From: Neoroseomonas soli
Lineage (GTDB): Bacteria > Pseudomonadota > Alphaproteobacteria > Acetobacterales > Acetobacteraceae
Reading direction: 5' to 3'
NCBI RefSeq assembly: GCF_018129065.1
Contig: NZ_JAAEDM010000011.1
Coordinates: 25,721-89,720 of the forward strand
DNA: 64,000 bases
Positions 8,557-17,393 of the stretch are shown here, piece by piece. The notes under the pieces are model-generated. The model worked only from the letters and a program-made list of their open reading frames with translations. It was not told the DNA's origin and did no database searches. Positions within the stretch are counted from its first letter, which is position 1. Each line of letters opens with the position of its first letter. The position numbers and the translations under genes were made by a program.

Positions 8557-9834
8557 ATGACCGGCGCCATGCTCACGGTGATGCTGGTGCTGTTCGCGGC
8601 CAGCATCCCGGTCGCGATCGCCATCGGCATCGCCGCCATCGTCGGCATCGCCGGCTTCACCTCCTTCCCGCTGATCGTCGCGGCGCAGCAGTTGTTCGTC
8701 GCGCTGGACAAGTTCCCGCTCGCGGCGATCCCGTTCTTCATCCTGGCGGGCAACCTGATGGATGTCGGCGGCATCTCCCGCCGGCTGGTGGAATTCGCGC
8801 GCTCGATCGTGGGCGGCGTCCAGGGCGGGCTGCCGGCGACCTGCGTCGTCACCTGCATGATCTTCGCGGCGATCAGCGGGTCCTCGGTCGCGACCACCTT
8901 CGCGATCGGCGCGATCATGATCCCGGCGCTGGTGAAGGCGGGCTATCCGGTCGGCTTCGCGGCCGCATTGCAGGCGACGGCAGCGGAACTGGGCGTCATC
9001 ATCCCGCCGTCGATCCCGATGATCCTCTACGGCGTCACCACGCAGACCTCGATCCCGGAACTGTTCATCGCCGGCTTCGGGCCGGGCTTCGTCATCGGCG
9101 GGGCGCTGATCGTCACCGTGCTGGTGTGGTGCCGCATCATGGGCTGGGGCAAGCAGGACGGCGAGAACCGCCTGCCCTTCCTGCGTGCCCTGCGCGAGGC
9201 GGTCTTCGCGCTGGTCATGCCCGTGATCGTGCTGGGCGGCATCTACGGCGGCGTCACCACGCCGACCGAGGCCTCGGTCGTCGCCGTGGTCTATGCGCTC
9301 ATCGTGGGCATGTTCCTGCACCGGGAGATCGGGCTGCGGGACCTGTTCCCGATCTTCCGCAGGTCGGTGATGTCGTCCGCCGTCATCATGTTCATCATCG
9401 CCTGCGCGGCGCTGTTCTCCTGGCTGCTCAACCGGCAGAACGTGCCCGACGCAGCGGCGGCGTGGCTCACCACGTCCTTCGACACGGCGGGGATGTACCT
9501 GCTGGTGGTGAACCTGTTCCTCTTCGTCGTCGGCATGTTCGTGGAGACCTCGGCCTCCATCATCGTGCTGGCGCCGATCCTGCAGGAGGCGGCGCAGCGA
9601 CTCGGCATCGACGGCGTGCATTTCGGCACGGTGATGGTGGTGAACCTGGCGCTCGGCATGATCACGCCGCCCTTCGGCGTGAACCTGTTCGCCGCGGCGC
9701 AGGTGGCGGGGTGCAGCATCGACAGGATGATGAAGTACCTCGTGGTCTTCATCGCGGTGGTCTTCGCCTGCCTGATGGTCATCACCTACGTCCCGGCCAT
9801 CACGCTGACGCTGCCGCAGATGGTGTTCCGGTGA
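8557..9834 (+). CDS. dctM: TRAP transporter large permease DctM
   Basis: 425 residues, about twelve helices, normal length for DctM. Characteristic segments include IPFFILAGNLMDVGGIS near residue 62, AAISGSSVATTFAIGAIMIP and a C-terminal VNLALGMITPPFGVNLF, the conserved helix-hairpin region that forms part of the transport site. It completes the TRAP operon. Its final codons GTGA contain the GTG start of the downstream glycosylase, so the two are probably translated in tandem although their roles differ. Confidence 0.92.
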   Translation: MTGAMLTVMLVLFAASIPVAIAIGIAAIVGIAGFTSFPLIVAAQQLFVALDKFPLAAIPFFILAGNLMDVGGISRRLVEFARSIVGGVQGGLPATCVVTCMIFAAISGSSVATTFAIGAIMIPALVKAGYPVGFAAALQATAAELGVIIPPSIPMILYGVTTQTSIPELFIAGFGPGFVIGGALIVTVLVWCRIMGWGKQDGENRLPFLRALREAVFALVMPVIVLGGIYGGVTTPTEASVVAVVYALIVGMFLHREIGLRDLFPIFRRSVMSSAVIMFIIACAALFSWLLNRQNVPDAAAAWLTTSFDTAGMYLLVVNLFLFVVGMFVETSASIIVLAPILQEAAQRLGIDGVHFGTVMVVNLALGMITPPFGVNLFAAAQVAGCSIDRMMKYLVVFIAVVFACLMVITYVPAITLTLPQMVFR

Positions 9835-10478
9835 GCCTCGGCACGCCAGAGGCGCTGAAGCACCTGCGGCGAGATCCCGTGCTGAAGGGCGTGCTCCGCC
9901 AGGTCGGGCCCTTCACCATGAAGCCGGCGCGGCGCCAGCCCTATGAGGCGCTGGTCCGCGCCATCGCCCACCAGCAGGTGCATGGACGGGCGGCGGAGGC
10001 GATCCTCGGCCGCTTCCTGGGCTGCTGCGCGTGCGAGGGGTTTCCCTCGCCGGAAGCGGTGCTCTCCCTGACGCCGGAGGCGATGCGCGCCTGCGGGCTT
10101 TCGGCGAACAAGGTGCTCGCCATCCGCGACATCGCGGAGAAGGCTGCGGCGGGGGTGGTGCCGACGCGGGCAGCGGCGCGGCGGCTGTCGGATACCGAAC
10201 TCATCGAGCGCCTCGTCCCACTGCGCGGCGTGGGCCAGTGGACGGTGGAGATGCTGCTGATCTTCACCCTCGGCCGTGCCGACGTGCTGCCGGTGGACGA
10301 TTTCGGGGTGCGGGAGGGGTATCGCGTCGCCGCCGGCCTCGAGGAACAGCCCAAGCCCAAGGCGCTGCGGGAGATCGGCGAGGCCTGGGCGCCGTTCCGC
10401 ACCACGGCGGCCTGGTATCTCTGGCGCGCGGCGGACCTGCACAAGGAAGGGCGCTTCCGGCAGCCCAAGGCGATCTGA
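9831..10478 (+). CDS. DNA-3-methyladenine glycosylase II-like (HhH-GPD, AlkA type)
   Basis: 215 residues. The helix-hairpin-helix motif LVPLRGVGQWTVEM and the following PVDDFGV, which provides the catalytic aspartate, place it in the AlkA branch of the HhH-GPD superfamily. It lacks the four cysteines of the EndoIII iron-sulfur group. It should excise alkylated bases during base-excision repair. The GTG at 9831 overlaps the dctM stop; the longer in-frame extension from 9126 is an out-of-frame reading of dctM. Coupling to a TRAP operon is unusual and probably only positional. Confidence 0.85.
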   Translation: MSLGTPEALKHLRRDPVLKGVLRQVGPFTMKPARRQPYEALVRAIAHQQVHGRAAEAILGRFLGCCACEGFPSPEAVLSLTPEAMRACGLSANKVLAIRDIAEKAAAGVVPTRAAARRLSDTELIERLVPLRGVGQWTVEMLLIFTLGRADVLPVDDFGVREGYRVAAGLEEQPKPKALREIGEAWAPFRTTAAWYLWRAADLHKEGRFRQPKAI

Positions 10479-10527
10479 GCCAGGATCGCGCCGCAGCGGC
10501 GCCACGATCGGGTGCAGGATACGCCGC

Positions 10528-11394
10528 ATGATCGGACGGCGCGGCGTCTTCCTCGGTGCGGGCGGGCTGGCGGCGGTGGGCGGCGGGCTCGGCGCCTATG
10601 GCTTCGGCGTGGAGCCATTCCTGCGACTGGCGGTGCAGCGGCATGCCTTCACGCCCCCGGGCTGGCCGGCAGGGTTGCGATTGAAGGTCGCCGCGCTGTC
10701 GGATCTGCACGCCGGTGCACCCCTGATGGATGAGGCCCGCATCGAGCACATCGTCGCCACGGCCAACGCTCTCTCGCCGGACCTTGTGCTGCTGGTGGGG
10801 GATTTCGGCGCCGCCTCCCGCTTCGTCACGCGCGTGCTGCCGCAACGCGACGTCGCGCGGCGGCTCGGCGCGCTGCGAGCGCCGCTCGGCGTCTTCGCGG
10901 TGAACGGCAACCACGACTGGTGGGAGGACGAGGCCGCCATGGCCCGGCGCGGCGGTTCGACGATGATCGGACGGGCGCTGGAGGCCTCGGGCATCGCGGT
11001 GCTGAGCAACGCGGTGCTGCGCGCGGGGCCGGTGCTGGTTGGCGGGCTCGAATCCTCCTGGGCCTTCCGCGCGGGGCGCGGGGCGGACGACCTGCCGCGC
11101 CTGCTCGACAGTGTGACCGGCGAGACACCGCTGCTGCTGATGGCGCATGAACCGGATGTATTCCCCACGGTGCCGGGACGGGTGGCCGTGACCTTCTCGG
11201 GGCACACCCATGGCGGGCAGGTCCGGGTGCTGGGCTGGTCGCCGCGGATCCCGTCCCGCTACGGCAACCGCTACGCCTGGGGACATGTTCGGGAAGGCGG
11301 GCGGGACCTGGTGGTCTCGGGCGGGCTCGGCATCACGGCCTTGCCGGTGCGGTTCGGGGTGCCGCCGGAGATCACCCTGGTGGAGATCGGGTAA
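10528..11394 (+). CDS. Metallophosphoesterase (YaeI-like), membrane-anchored
   Basis: 288 residues. An N-terminal RR-containing hydrophobic segment (MIGRRGVFLGAGGLAAVGGG) suggests export or a signal anchor. The calcineurin-like metal site is complete: SDLHAG, VGDFG (family usually GD), GNHDWW, and SGHTHGGQ. Similar proteins (YaeI, YkuE) act on UDP-2,3-diacylglucosamine or lipid-like phosphoesters at the membrane; the exact substrate here is unknown. Located 49 bp after the glycosylase and terminated by a hairpin that fills the whole gap to the convergent esterase gene. Confidence 0.85.
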   Translation: MIGRRGVFLGAGGLAAVGGGLGAYGFGVEPFLRLAVQRHAFTPPGWPAGLRLKVAALSDLHAGAPLMDEARIEHIVATANALSPDLVLLVGDFGAASRFVTRVLPQRDVARRLGALRAPLGVFAVNGNHDWWEDEAAMARRGGSTMIGRALEASGIAVLSNAVLRAGPVLVGGLESSWAFRAGRGADDLPRLLDSVTGETPLLLMAHEPDVFPTVPGRVAVTFSGHTHGGQVRVLGWSPRIPSRYGNRYAWGHVREGGRDLVVSGGLGITALPVRFGVPPEITLVEIG

Positions 11395-11415
11395 CGAGGG
11401 GGCGGCGCCCCCTCG
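11395..11415 (+). terminator. Bidirectional hairpin terminator exactly filling a convergent gap
   Basis: CGAGGGGGC (11395-11403) pairs perfectly with GCCCCCTCG (11407-11415) around GGC. It starts on the base after the phosphoesterase TAA and ends on the base before the esterase stop on the other strand. U-runs are absent on both sides, so efficiency is uncertain. Confidence 0.55.
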
Positions 11416-12183
11416 TCAGTCTTCGGCCAGGAAGGGTTCCAGCAGCGCCAGGAACCCCGCCGGGTTCTCCGCATGCACCCAATGCCCCGCCCCCGGCACG
11501 GTGGCGAAGCGCGCGCGCGGGAAAAGCGTGCGGAACAGAGGATGGTGCTCCGGCTTGATGTAGCCGGAGCGTTCCCCGCCCATCACCAGCACCGGCCCGT
11601 CGTAGCGCGCGCCCGGCGGGACGGAGAAATCCTCGATCACCGGCATGGCGAGGGCGATTTCCGCGAGGCCCAGCCGCCATTCCGGCGGGTCGGATTCGAA
11701 GCGCAGGTTCTGCAGCAGGAAGCCGCGGATGCCCCCTTCGGGGATGGCGGCGGCGAGCGCGGCGTCGGCCTCCTTGCGCGTCAGGCCGGGGCGCAGCGGC
11801 AGCGCCTGCATCGCGGCGATGTAGCCGCGCAGCGTCGGTGCGTATCGCACCGGGGCGATGTCCGCGACGACCAGGCGCTCGACGCGCGAGGGATGCGCCA
11901 GCGCGAAGGCCATCGCCGCTTTGCCACCCATCGAATGGCCCAGCACCGCGGCGCGCGCGATGCCGGCGGCGTCCAGCGTCTCGGCGATGTCGGCGGCCAT
12001 GGCGGCGTAGGTCATCTCCGCTGCGCGCGCGGAGGCGCCATGGTTCCGCAGGTCCGGCGTCAGCACGCGATGGCGCGGGGCGAGCGCCCGGCGGATCGCG
12101 CCCCAGTTCTGCCCGGCGCCGAACAGGCCGTGCAGCAGGATCAGCGGCGGGCCCTCCCCCGCCTCGGTCGAGGCGAGGATCAT
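11416..12183 (-). CDS. Alpha/beta-hydrolase, YbfF-like esterase
   Basis: 255 residues. LLHGLFGAGQNWG provides the oxyanion region, GHSMGGKAAM the nucleophile elbow (Ser), and GAGHWVHAENP the catalytic histidine; the LFGAGQNW form is characteristic of the YbfF short-chain acyl/thioester hydrolases. Its ATG (12181-12183) overlaps the stop of the upstream EamA gene by four bases, so the pair is translationally coupled. The frame remains open for another 960 bases upstream, but that is antisense to or out of frame with the EamA gene. Confidence 0.85.
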   Translation of the reverse strand: MILASTEAGEGPPLILLHGLFGAGQNWGAIRRALAPRHRVLTPDLRNHGASARAAEMTYAAMAADIAETLDAAGIARAAVLGHSMGGKAAMAFALAHPSRVERLVVADIAPVRYAPTLRGYIAAMQALPLRPGLTRKEADAALAAAIPEGGIRGFLLQNLRFESDPPEWRLGLAEIALAMPVIEDFSVPPGARYDGPVLVMGGERSGYIKPEHHPLFRTLFPRARFATVPGAGHWVHAENPAGFLALLEPFLAED

Positions 12184-13037
12184 TCGCGTGCCGCCAGCGC
12201 CACCGAGGCGACGATCAGCCCGCCACCCAGCGCCAGGTCCCAGCCGATCCGCTCGCCGAGCCAGAGGGTGCTGACCAGCACGCCGAAGGCCGGCACCAGC
12301 AGGAAGGCGACCGAGGCCACGGCGCCGGGGAGCCGGCGGCCGACCTCGATCACGCACCATGTCCCGATCGGAGCCACGATCAGGCCGATATACAGCATGT
12401 AGGGCCAGGAGGGACCGAAGATGCCGCCCTGCGGTTCCAGCACCAGGGCGAAGGGCAGGATCAGCAGCGTCGCCAGCCCGAAGCACCAGGGCAGCAGCTC
12501 GAAGACCGGCGTGCGCGGCGGCCATTTGCGGGTGGCGACGATCGCCAGCGTCCAGAACAGCGCGGCGGCCATCAGCATCAGGTGGCCGGTGAGCTGCGTG
12601 CGGTCCGTCCAGTCCACCGCCCAGGGGCCCGCGAGCGCCGCGACGCCGGCGAGGCCCAGCCCCGCCGCGACCCAGCGGTGCGCCGGCACCTTCTCCCCCA
12701 GCACCAGGACGGAAAGCGGGATCAGCCAATAGGTGACGACCGCCGAGATGATGGCGGTGCGCCCGGCTTCCACCATCGCCACCGCGGCATGCGCCAGCAC
12801 GAAGAAGGCGCCGAGCTGCAGCAGGCCGAGGGCAAGCACGGATGGCATGTCGGCCCGCTTCGGCCGGTGCAGCCGCCCGAGAGCGGCAAGCAGCAGCGCC
12901 GAGACGAGAGCCGCGAGCCCCGCCCGCCCGACCGCGAACCACATCGGCGTGGCGTGCGCGAGCGCCGCCTTGGTCACGGGCCAGGCGCCGCCAAACAGGA
13001 ATATGGCGACGATCAGAAGGTGGAAGGCCGAACGCAT
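12180..13037 (-). CDS. EamA/DMT-family transporter
   Basis: 285 residues and ten predicted helices, as expected for the two-repeat DMT exporters. The start at 13037 (MRSAFHLLIVAIFLFGGAW) begins directly with helix one; the frame extends 63 bases further to a TTG, but that extension is polar and arginine-rich. Helix 9-10 region (FLLVPAFGVLVSTLWLGERIGW) carries the typical EamA Pro and Glu residues. Coupled to the YbfF-like esterase by an ATGA overlap. Substrate unknown. Confidence 0.85.
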   Translation of the reverse strand: MRSAFHLLIVAIFLFGGAWPVTKAALAHATPMWFAVGRAGLAALVSALLLAALGRLHRPKRADMPSVLALGLLQLGAFFVLAHAAVAMVEAGRTAIISAVVTYWLIPLSVLVLGEKVPAHRWVAAGLGLAGVAALAGPWAVDWTDRTQLTGHLMLMAAALFWTLAIVATRKWPPRTPVFELLPWCFGLATLLILPFALVLEPQGGIFGPSWPYMLYIGLIVAPIGTWCVIEVGRRLPGAVASVAFLLVPAFGVLVSTLWLGERIGWDLALGGGLIVASVALAARE

Positions 13038-13148
13038 GACGGAGGCGCAGAGGTCCCAGGTGGTGGCACGGACCCGTGTCGCGACGCGGCCCCGTTTCAA
13101 TCTTGAGCGGGATTTCCAACTTCTGGAAAGCCGATGTGCGTGACACGT

Positions 13149-14486
13149 TCAGCCGCAGGCGGCAACCATCTCCGCACGCGTGCGCACCGCATCTATGGAG
13201 GCATCGGGCGGGGCGTCAACGGCGGTGACGATCGCGCCTTCCGGCACGTCGCGCGTCAGGCGGATGCCGTGGGCGAGGCCGATCGGCAGTGCGCCGAGCG
13301 CGCGGGAACGGGCGGCCGGGATGCACTTGCCCCAGACGCAGGCGCCGCCCTCGCCGTCCAGCACCACGCCGGCCTTCAGCGGGCGCTTGGCCACGGCGAC
13401 CACGTCGCCGCGCCACGAATCGGAGCAGCCGGTCGGCTCCCGCCGCAGCGCCGCGGAGGCGACCGAGACGCCGAGTTCCAGCCCGATGAAGTGGTAGGGC
13501 CGCCACAGCGCGGCGTAGCGGCCGGAAGGATCGGTCGCGACGCCGTACTCGGTGAAGCAGCGGCGGGCGTATTCGGTCTCGCCCTCGAACACCGCATAGA
13601 CGCCCCAGCGGAGATTGTCCGGGATCTCGGAACCGTCGCGGCGGACGGAGGAGACGACCTCCACCATGCCTTTGCACGGCAGGATGCCGCCCTCGTTGTG
13701 CGGGCGCAGAATGGCGGGGAGTTCCGAGGTGCCGGCGGGCGGGAAGGCGAGCCCGTCCTCGGGCGGTTCGAGGCCGGTGGCATTGGCGATGGCCGCCATC
13801 TCGATCCCGGACTTCGTGCCGTCGAGGAAGGAATTGAACATCTGCGGGTTCATCCCGCCCGCCTTCGCCTGCTCCGCGCTCAACCCGTAAAAATCCCAGA
13901 CGGTGGCGGGCGTGCTGGCGTGGAAATGCGGCAGGTATTTGGTGCCCTTGCCGGCGGCGACGACGTTGAAGCCATCGGCACGCAGGGTGTCCACCAACTC
14001 GCAGACCAGGGCGGGCTGGTCGCCATAGGCCATGGAATAGACGACGCCGGCCTTCGCGGCCTCGCGTGCCAGCAGAGGGCCGGCGAGGACATCGGCCTCG
14101 ACGTTCACCATCACCACGTGCTTGCCGTGGGCGATGGCGGCACGGGCATGGCGCAGGCCGGCGGCGGGATCGCCGGTGCATTCCACCACCACCTCGATGC
14201 GCGGGTCGGCGATCAGCGCCATGGCGTCCTGCGCCAGGTGGGTGGCGCCGGTCGCGATGGCGTCGTCGAGCGACGCGGCATCGTAGGACCCGTCCGGCCA
14301 GTGGATGCGGGCGAGCGCGGCACGGGCGCGCGGGATGGACAGGTCGGCGATGCCGGTCACGTGCATCCCTGCCGTGGTGCGCGCCTGGTGCAGGAACATG
14401 GAGCCGAACTTGCCGGCGCCGATCTGGGCGATGCGGATGGGGCGGTCTTCGGCGGCGCGCTTCAGCAGCAGGCGGTGCAGGTTCAC
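13149..14486 (-). CDS. NAD(P)-binding homoserine-dehydrogenase-like oxidoreductase with C-terminal SAF domain
   Basis: 445 residues. The N-terminal Rossmann motif IAQIGAGKFGSMFL (residues about 19-32) and VVECTGDPAAGLRHA resemble homoserine dehydrogenase/Gfo-Idh folds. The C-terminal 90 residues (KRPLKAGVVLDGEGG to AIVTAVDAPP) look like a SAF domain, also found in antifreeze-like and sugar-acid enzymes. Such two-domain proteins occur in sugar or polyol catabolic clusters but few are characterised. GTG at 14486 follows a gap after the small membrane ORF. It probably belongs with the adjacent SDRs; the substrate is unknown. Confidence 0.7.
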   Translation of the reverse strand: MNLHRLLLKRAAEDRPIRIAQIGAGKFGSMFLHQARTTAGMHVTGIADLSIPRARAALARIHWPDGSYDAASLDDAIATGATHLAQDAMALIADPRIEVVVECTGDPAAGLRHARAAIAHGKHVVMVNVEADVLAGPLLAREAAKAGVVYSMAYGDQPALVCELVDTLRADGFNVVAAGKGTKYLPHFHASTPATVWDFYGLSAEQAKAGGMNPQMFNSFLDGTKSGIEMAAIANATGLEPPEDGLAFPPAGTSELPAILRPHNEGGILPCKGMVEVVSSVRRDGSEIPDNLRWGVYAVFEGETEYARRCFTEYGVATDPSGRYAALWRPYHFIGLELGVSVASAALRREPTGCSDSWRGDVVAVAKRPLKAGVVLDGEGGACVWGKCIPAARSRALGALPIGLAHGIRLTRDVPEGAIVTAVDAPPDASIDAVRTRAEMVAACG

Positions 14487-14505
14487 GGGGTGCGGAATCC
14501 GTCGG

Positions 14506-14691
14506 TCAGGAAGGGGAATGCCAGCGGCGCGGCCCATGGCCGGGCAACTGCCCGCGGCGCAGCAGGACCAACGCGGCGCCGGCGAGGGCGAGCACCGCTC
14601 CGCCCGCTGCGAAAGCCCGCCCGCCGCCACGCGGCAGGCGCGCGACGAGGATGGCGAGCAGCACGGCAGCGGCGAGCAGCGCGAGGAACAT
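14506..14691 (-). CDS. Small two-helix membrane protein, hypothetical
   Basis: 61 residues, two hydrophobic stretches (FLALLAAAVLLAILVA and FAAGGAVLALAGAALVLL) separated by an RLPRGGGR turn, then a basic tail. The ATG is three bases after the stop of the SDR gene and has GAGAG immediately upstream, so coupling to the SDR is plausible. The same region has no competing frame. The alternative is a GC-rich chance ORF; its position and hydrophobicity favour a real gene only moderately. Confidence 0.45.
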   Translation of the reverse strand: MFLALLAAAVLLAILVARLPRGGGRAFAAGGAVLALAGAALVLLRRGQLPGHGPRRWHSPS

Positions 14692-14694
14692 CTC

Positions 14695-15435
14695 TCAGTC
14701 CATGTAGAGGCCGCCGTTGATGTGCACCGTCTCCCCGGTGACGAAGGCGGCGGCGTCGGAGGCAAGGAAGGCGATGACGGAGGCGACTTCCTCCGGCGTG
14801 CCGAAGCGCTTCATCGGCGTCGCGGTGATCAGCGCCGTGCCGTTCTGCGCCATGATGGCTTCCGTCATCGGCGTTGCGATGATGCCCGGCGAGACGCAGT
14901 TCGCGCGCACCCCGCGCGGGCTGAGTTCGTGCACCAGGGACCGCGTGAAGCCGAGCACTGCCGCCTTGCAGGCCGCGTAATGCGCGTGCCGGACCGAACC
15001 GCGATGCCCCGCCATGGAGGCGATGTTCACCACGCTGCCACCCTTGCGCAGCAGCGGCATGGCCGCGCGGCAGGCGTAGAAGACGCCGTCGAGGTTCACG
15101 CCGATGGTGCGCCGCCAGTCCTCATCGGACATCGCGGGCACTTCCTGCTCGACATAGAGGCCCGCGCCGGTGACGAGGATGTCGATGCCGCCGAACTCGC
15201 GCCCGGCCATGGCGACGGCCTCGTCCACCTCCTCGCGGTCGGTGACGTCCACGCGGGCGGTGAGGATGCGGCCCCCGGCGGCGGGGAGGGATTTGGCGAA
15301 TTCCTCGAGCACGGCGGGATCCAGGTCGGTCAGCACCAGATGCGCGCCGAGGCGGCGGAAGAGCGCGGCCGTCGCGCGCGGGATGCCGCCATTGGCGCCG
15401 GTCAGCAGCGCCACCTTGCCGGTCAGGTCGAACAT
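14695..15435 (-). CDS. Short-chain dehydrogenase/reductase (SDR)
   Basis: 246 residues, classical SDR length. Catalytic set is present: Ser in NIASMAG and the YxxxK motif in HYAACKA. The dinucleotide-binding loop reads TGANGGIPRA, with proline where the family has glycine in TGxxxGxG, and the usual NNAG motif is VTGAG. The C-terminal TGETVHINGGLYMD is typical. Substrate is probably a secondary alcohol or 3-oxo compound. It precedes the small membrane ORF and the SAF oxidoreductase on the same strand, consistent with one catabolic unit. Confidence 0.85.
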   Translation of the reverse strand: MFDLTGKVALLTGANGGIPRATAALFRRLGAHLVLTDLDPAVLEEFAKSLPAAGGRILTARVDVTDREEVDEAVAMAGREFGGIDILVTGAGLYVEQEVPAMSDEDWRRTIGVNLDGVFYACRAAMPLLRKGGSVVNIASMAGHRGSVRHAHYAACKAAVLGFTRSLVHELSPRGVRANCVSPGIIATPMTEAIMAQNGTALITATPMKRFGTPEEVASVIAFLASDAAAFVTGETVHINGGLYMD

Positions 15436-15510
15436 GCCTTCCCCCTTTCGAAGCCCGTGTGCCGATGACGAAGGGCCAAGGGCCCGCAGCTTAACCCGGG
15501 CAGCGTCGTG

Positions 15511-16248
15511 TCAGGTCATCATCCATCCGCCGGCGACGTCCAGCGTCTGGCCGGTCACGAATTCCGCATCGGGCCCGGTCAGGAAGCAGACGGCGCGCGC
15601 CACTTCCTCCGGCGTGCCGAGGCGGCGCAGGGGCGTCTCGGCCATCACGGCCGCGTTGGTCGCCCCGCCGGCGACGGCGACCATCGGCGTCGCGATGCGC
15701 CCCGGCGCGATGGCGTTCACGGTGATGCCGTGCGGGCCGAGTTCCCCGGCCAGGTGGCGCGTCAGCCCGATCAGCGCCGCCTTGGTCGCCGCGTAGTGGC
15801 AGGCGACGATGGGTGTGTACGCCTTCCCCGCGATGGAGGACTGGTTGACGATCCGCCCCGACCGGCGCGCGACCATGCCGGGCGTCAGGCGGCGGATCAG
15901 GTTCCAGGCGCCGGTCAGGTTCACCGCGAGCACGCGGTCCCACTCGGCCGGGTCCATCTCCTGCACGGCGGCCGCGCGGCCATCGTGCTTGGGGCTGATG
16001 CCGGCGTTGTTCACCAGGATGTCCACCGGGCCGAGTTCGGCCTCGACCCGCGCGCAGGCGGCGTCCACCGCGGCGCGGTCTGCGACGTCGCAGAGGATGG
16101 CGCCGGCTTCCGCAGCCAGCGCCGGGTCGGCTTCCAGCGCCGCGACCTTCGCGCCGCGAGCAGCCAGTTCCGCCGCGATCGCCGCGCCGATGCCGCGACC
16201 GGCGCCGGTGACGATCGCGACGCGGCCCGCATGCGTCGCGGCGGTCAT
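15511..16248 (-). CDS. Short-chain dehydrogenase/reductase (SDR)
   Basis: 245 residues. Canonical motifs: TGAGRGIGAA for NAD(P), NNAGISP, Ser in QSSIAG, and HYAATKA for the Tyr-Lys pair. The C-terminus FVTGQTLDVAGGWM is typical. The acidic residue after the second strand (ALEADP) suggests preference for NAD(H). ATG at 16248 lies two bases after the stop of the quinone oxidoreductase gene, so the pair is an operon. The next SDR is 75 bp downstream on the same strand. Confidence 0.88.
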   Translation of the reverse strand: MTAATHAGRVAIVTGAGRGIGAAIAAELAARGAKVAALEADPALAAEAGAILCDVADRAAVDAACARVEAELGPVDILVNNAGISPKHDGRAAAVQEMDPAEWDRVLAVNLTGAWNLIRRLTPGMVARRSGRIVNQSSIAGKAYTPIVACHYAATKAALIGLTRHLAGELGPHGITVNAIAPGRIATPMVAVAGGATNAAVMAETPLRRLGTPEEVARAVCFLTGPDAEFVTGQTLDVAGGWMMT

Positions 16249-16250
16249 GG

Positions 16251-17258
16251 TCAGGCCGCCACGGTCAGCATGATCTTGCCGACATGCTTGCTGCTCTCCA
16301 TCAGGCGATGCGCCTCGGCGGCCTGGGCGAGCGGGAAGGTCTTGTAGATCTCCGGCCCGCACTTGCCCTGGGCCAGCATCGGCCAGACCTTGGCTTCCAG
16401 CGCGGCGGCCAGTTCGCCCTTCTGCGCCGTGGTGCGCGGGCGCATGGTGCTGCCGGTGACGGTCAGGCGCTTCAGCATGATCGGCCGCAGGTCGGCCGCA
16501 TCCGCCTGGTGGCCGCCGAGGAAGGCGATCAGCACCAGCCGCCCGTCCCAGCCGAGGCTGCGCAGGTTCCGCTGGAAATAGGCGGCGCCGACCATGTCGA
16601 GGATGACATCCACGCCCTTGCCGTCGGTCAGGCGCTTCACCTCCTCGGCGAAGTCCTGGGACTTGTAGTTGATCGCGGCGTCGGCACCGAGGCGCAGGCA
16701 GGCCTCGCACTTCGCATCCGTGCCGGCGGTGGCGAAGACCCGTGCGCCGAAGGCCTTGGCGAGCTGGATGGCGGTGACGCCGATCCCCGAGGTGCCGCCA
16801 TGGACCAGCACCGTCTCGCCCGCCTGCAACCGGCCATGGCCGAACAGGTTGGCCCAGACGGTGAAATAGGTCTCCGGCAGGGCCGCGGCGCGAGTCGCAT
16901 CGTAGCCGGCCGGCCAGGGCAGGGTCTGGGCCTCGGGGGCCGTGCAGTATTCCGCGTAGGCGCCGCCATTGGTCAGGGCGCAGACCTTGTCGCCGGCCTT
17001 GTAGCGCTTCACGGCATCGCCGACCGCGACGACCTCGCCCGAGCATTCCAGGCCGAGGATCGGGCTCGCGCCCGGCGGCGGCGGATAGGAACCGAGCCGC
17101 TGCTGGACATCCGGGCGGTTCACGCCCGTCGCCATGACGCGGATCAACACCTCGTCCGGCTTCGGCGCGGGCAGCGGGCCGCGGGCGGGGGTCAGCACGT
17201 CCGCGCCACCGCCGGCCCCATGGGTGATAAAGGTCATCTCCTGCGGCAAGCCGGTCAT
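16251..17258 (-). CDS. Zinc-independent NAD(P)H:quinone oxidoreductase (QOR/PIG3-type MDR)
   Basis: 335 residues. N-terminal GroES-like domain contains [12 protein letters not shown] and [13 protein letters not shown]; the Rossmann domain has [18 protein letters not shown] near residue 150. Cysteine zinc ligands of true alcohol dehydrogenases are absent, as in the QOR/PIG3 branch. It should transfer hydride from NADPH to quinones or enones. It heads the minus-strand operon and is divergent from the LIV operon across a 135-bp gap, which could hold shared regulation. Confidence 0.88.
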   Translation of the reverse strand: MTGLPQEMTFITHGAGGGADVLTPARGPLPAPKPDEVLIRVMATGVNRPDVQQRLGSYPPPPGASPILGLECSGEVVAVGDAVKRYKAGDKVCALTNGGAYAEYCTAPEAQTLPWPAGYDATRAAALPETYFTVWANLFGHGRLQAGETVLVHGGTSGIGVTAIQLAKAFGARVFATAGTDAKCEACLRLGADAAINYKSQDFAEEVKRLTDGKGVDVILDMVGAAYFQRNLRSLGWDGRLVLIAFLGGHQADAADLRPIMLKRLTVTGSTMRPRTTAQKGELAAALEAKVWPMLAQGKCGPEIYKTFPLAQAAEAHRLMESSKHVGKIMLTVAA

Positions 17259-17393
17259 CGCGTCATTTCCCCTCGATGCGTCGCGGGGACCATTCTCCCC
17301 GCGACGCCCGCGCGTCAAGGCGGCGGGACGGGCTTGCCAGGGCGCGCCAGGGCGCGGAACATCCCGGCCAACTCGAAGTCACGGAGGAAGTTC

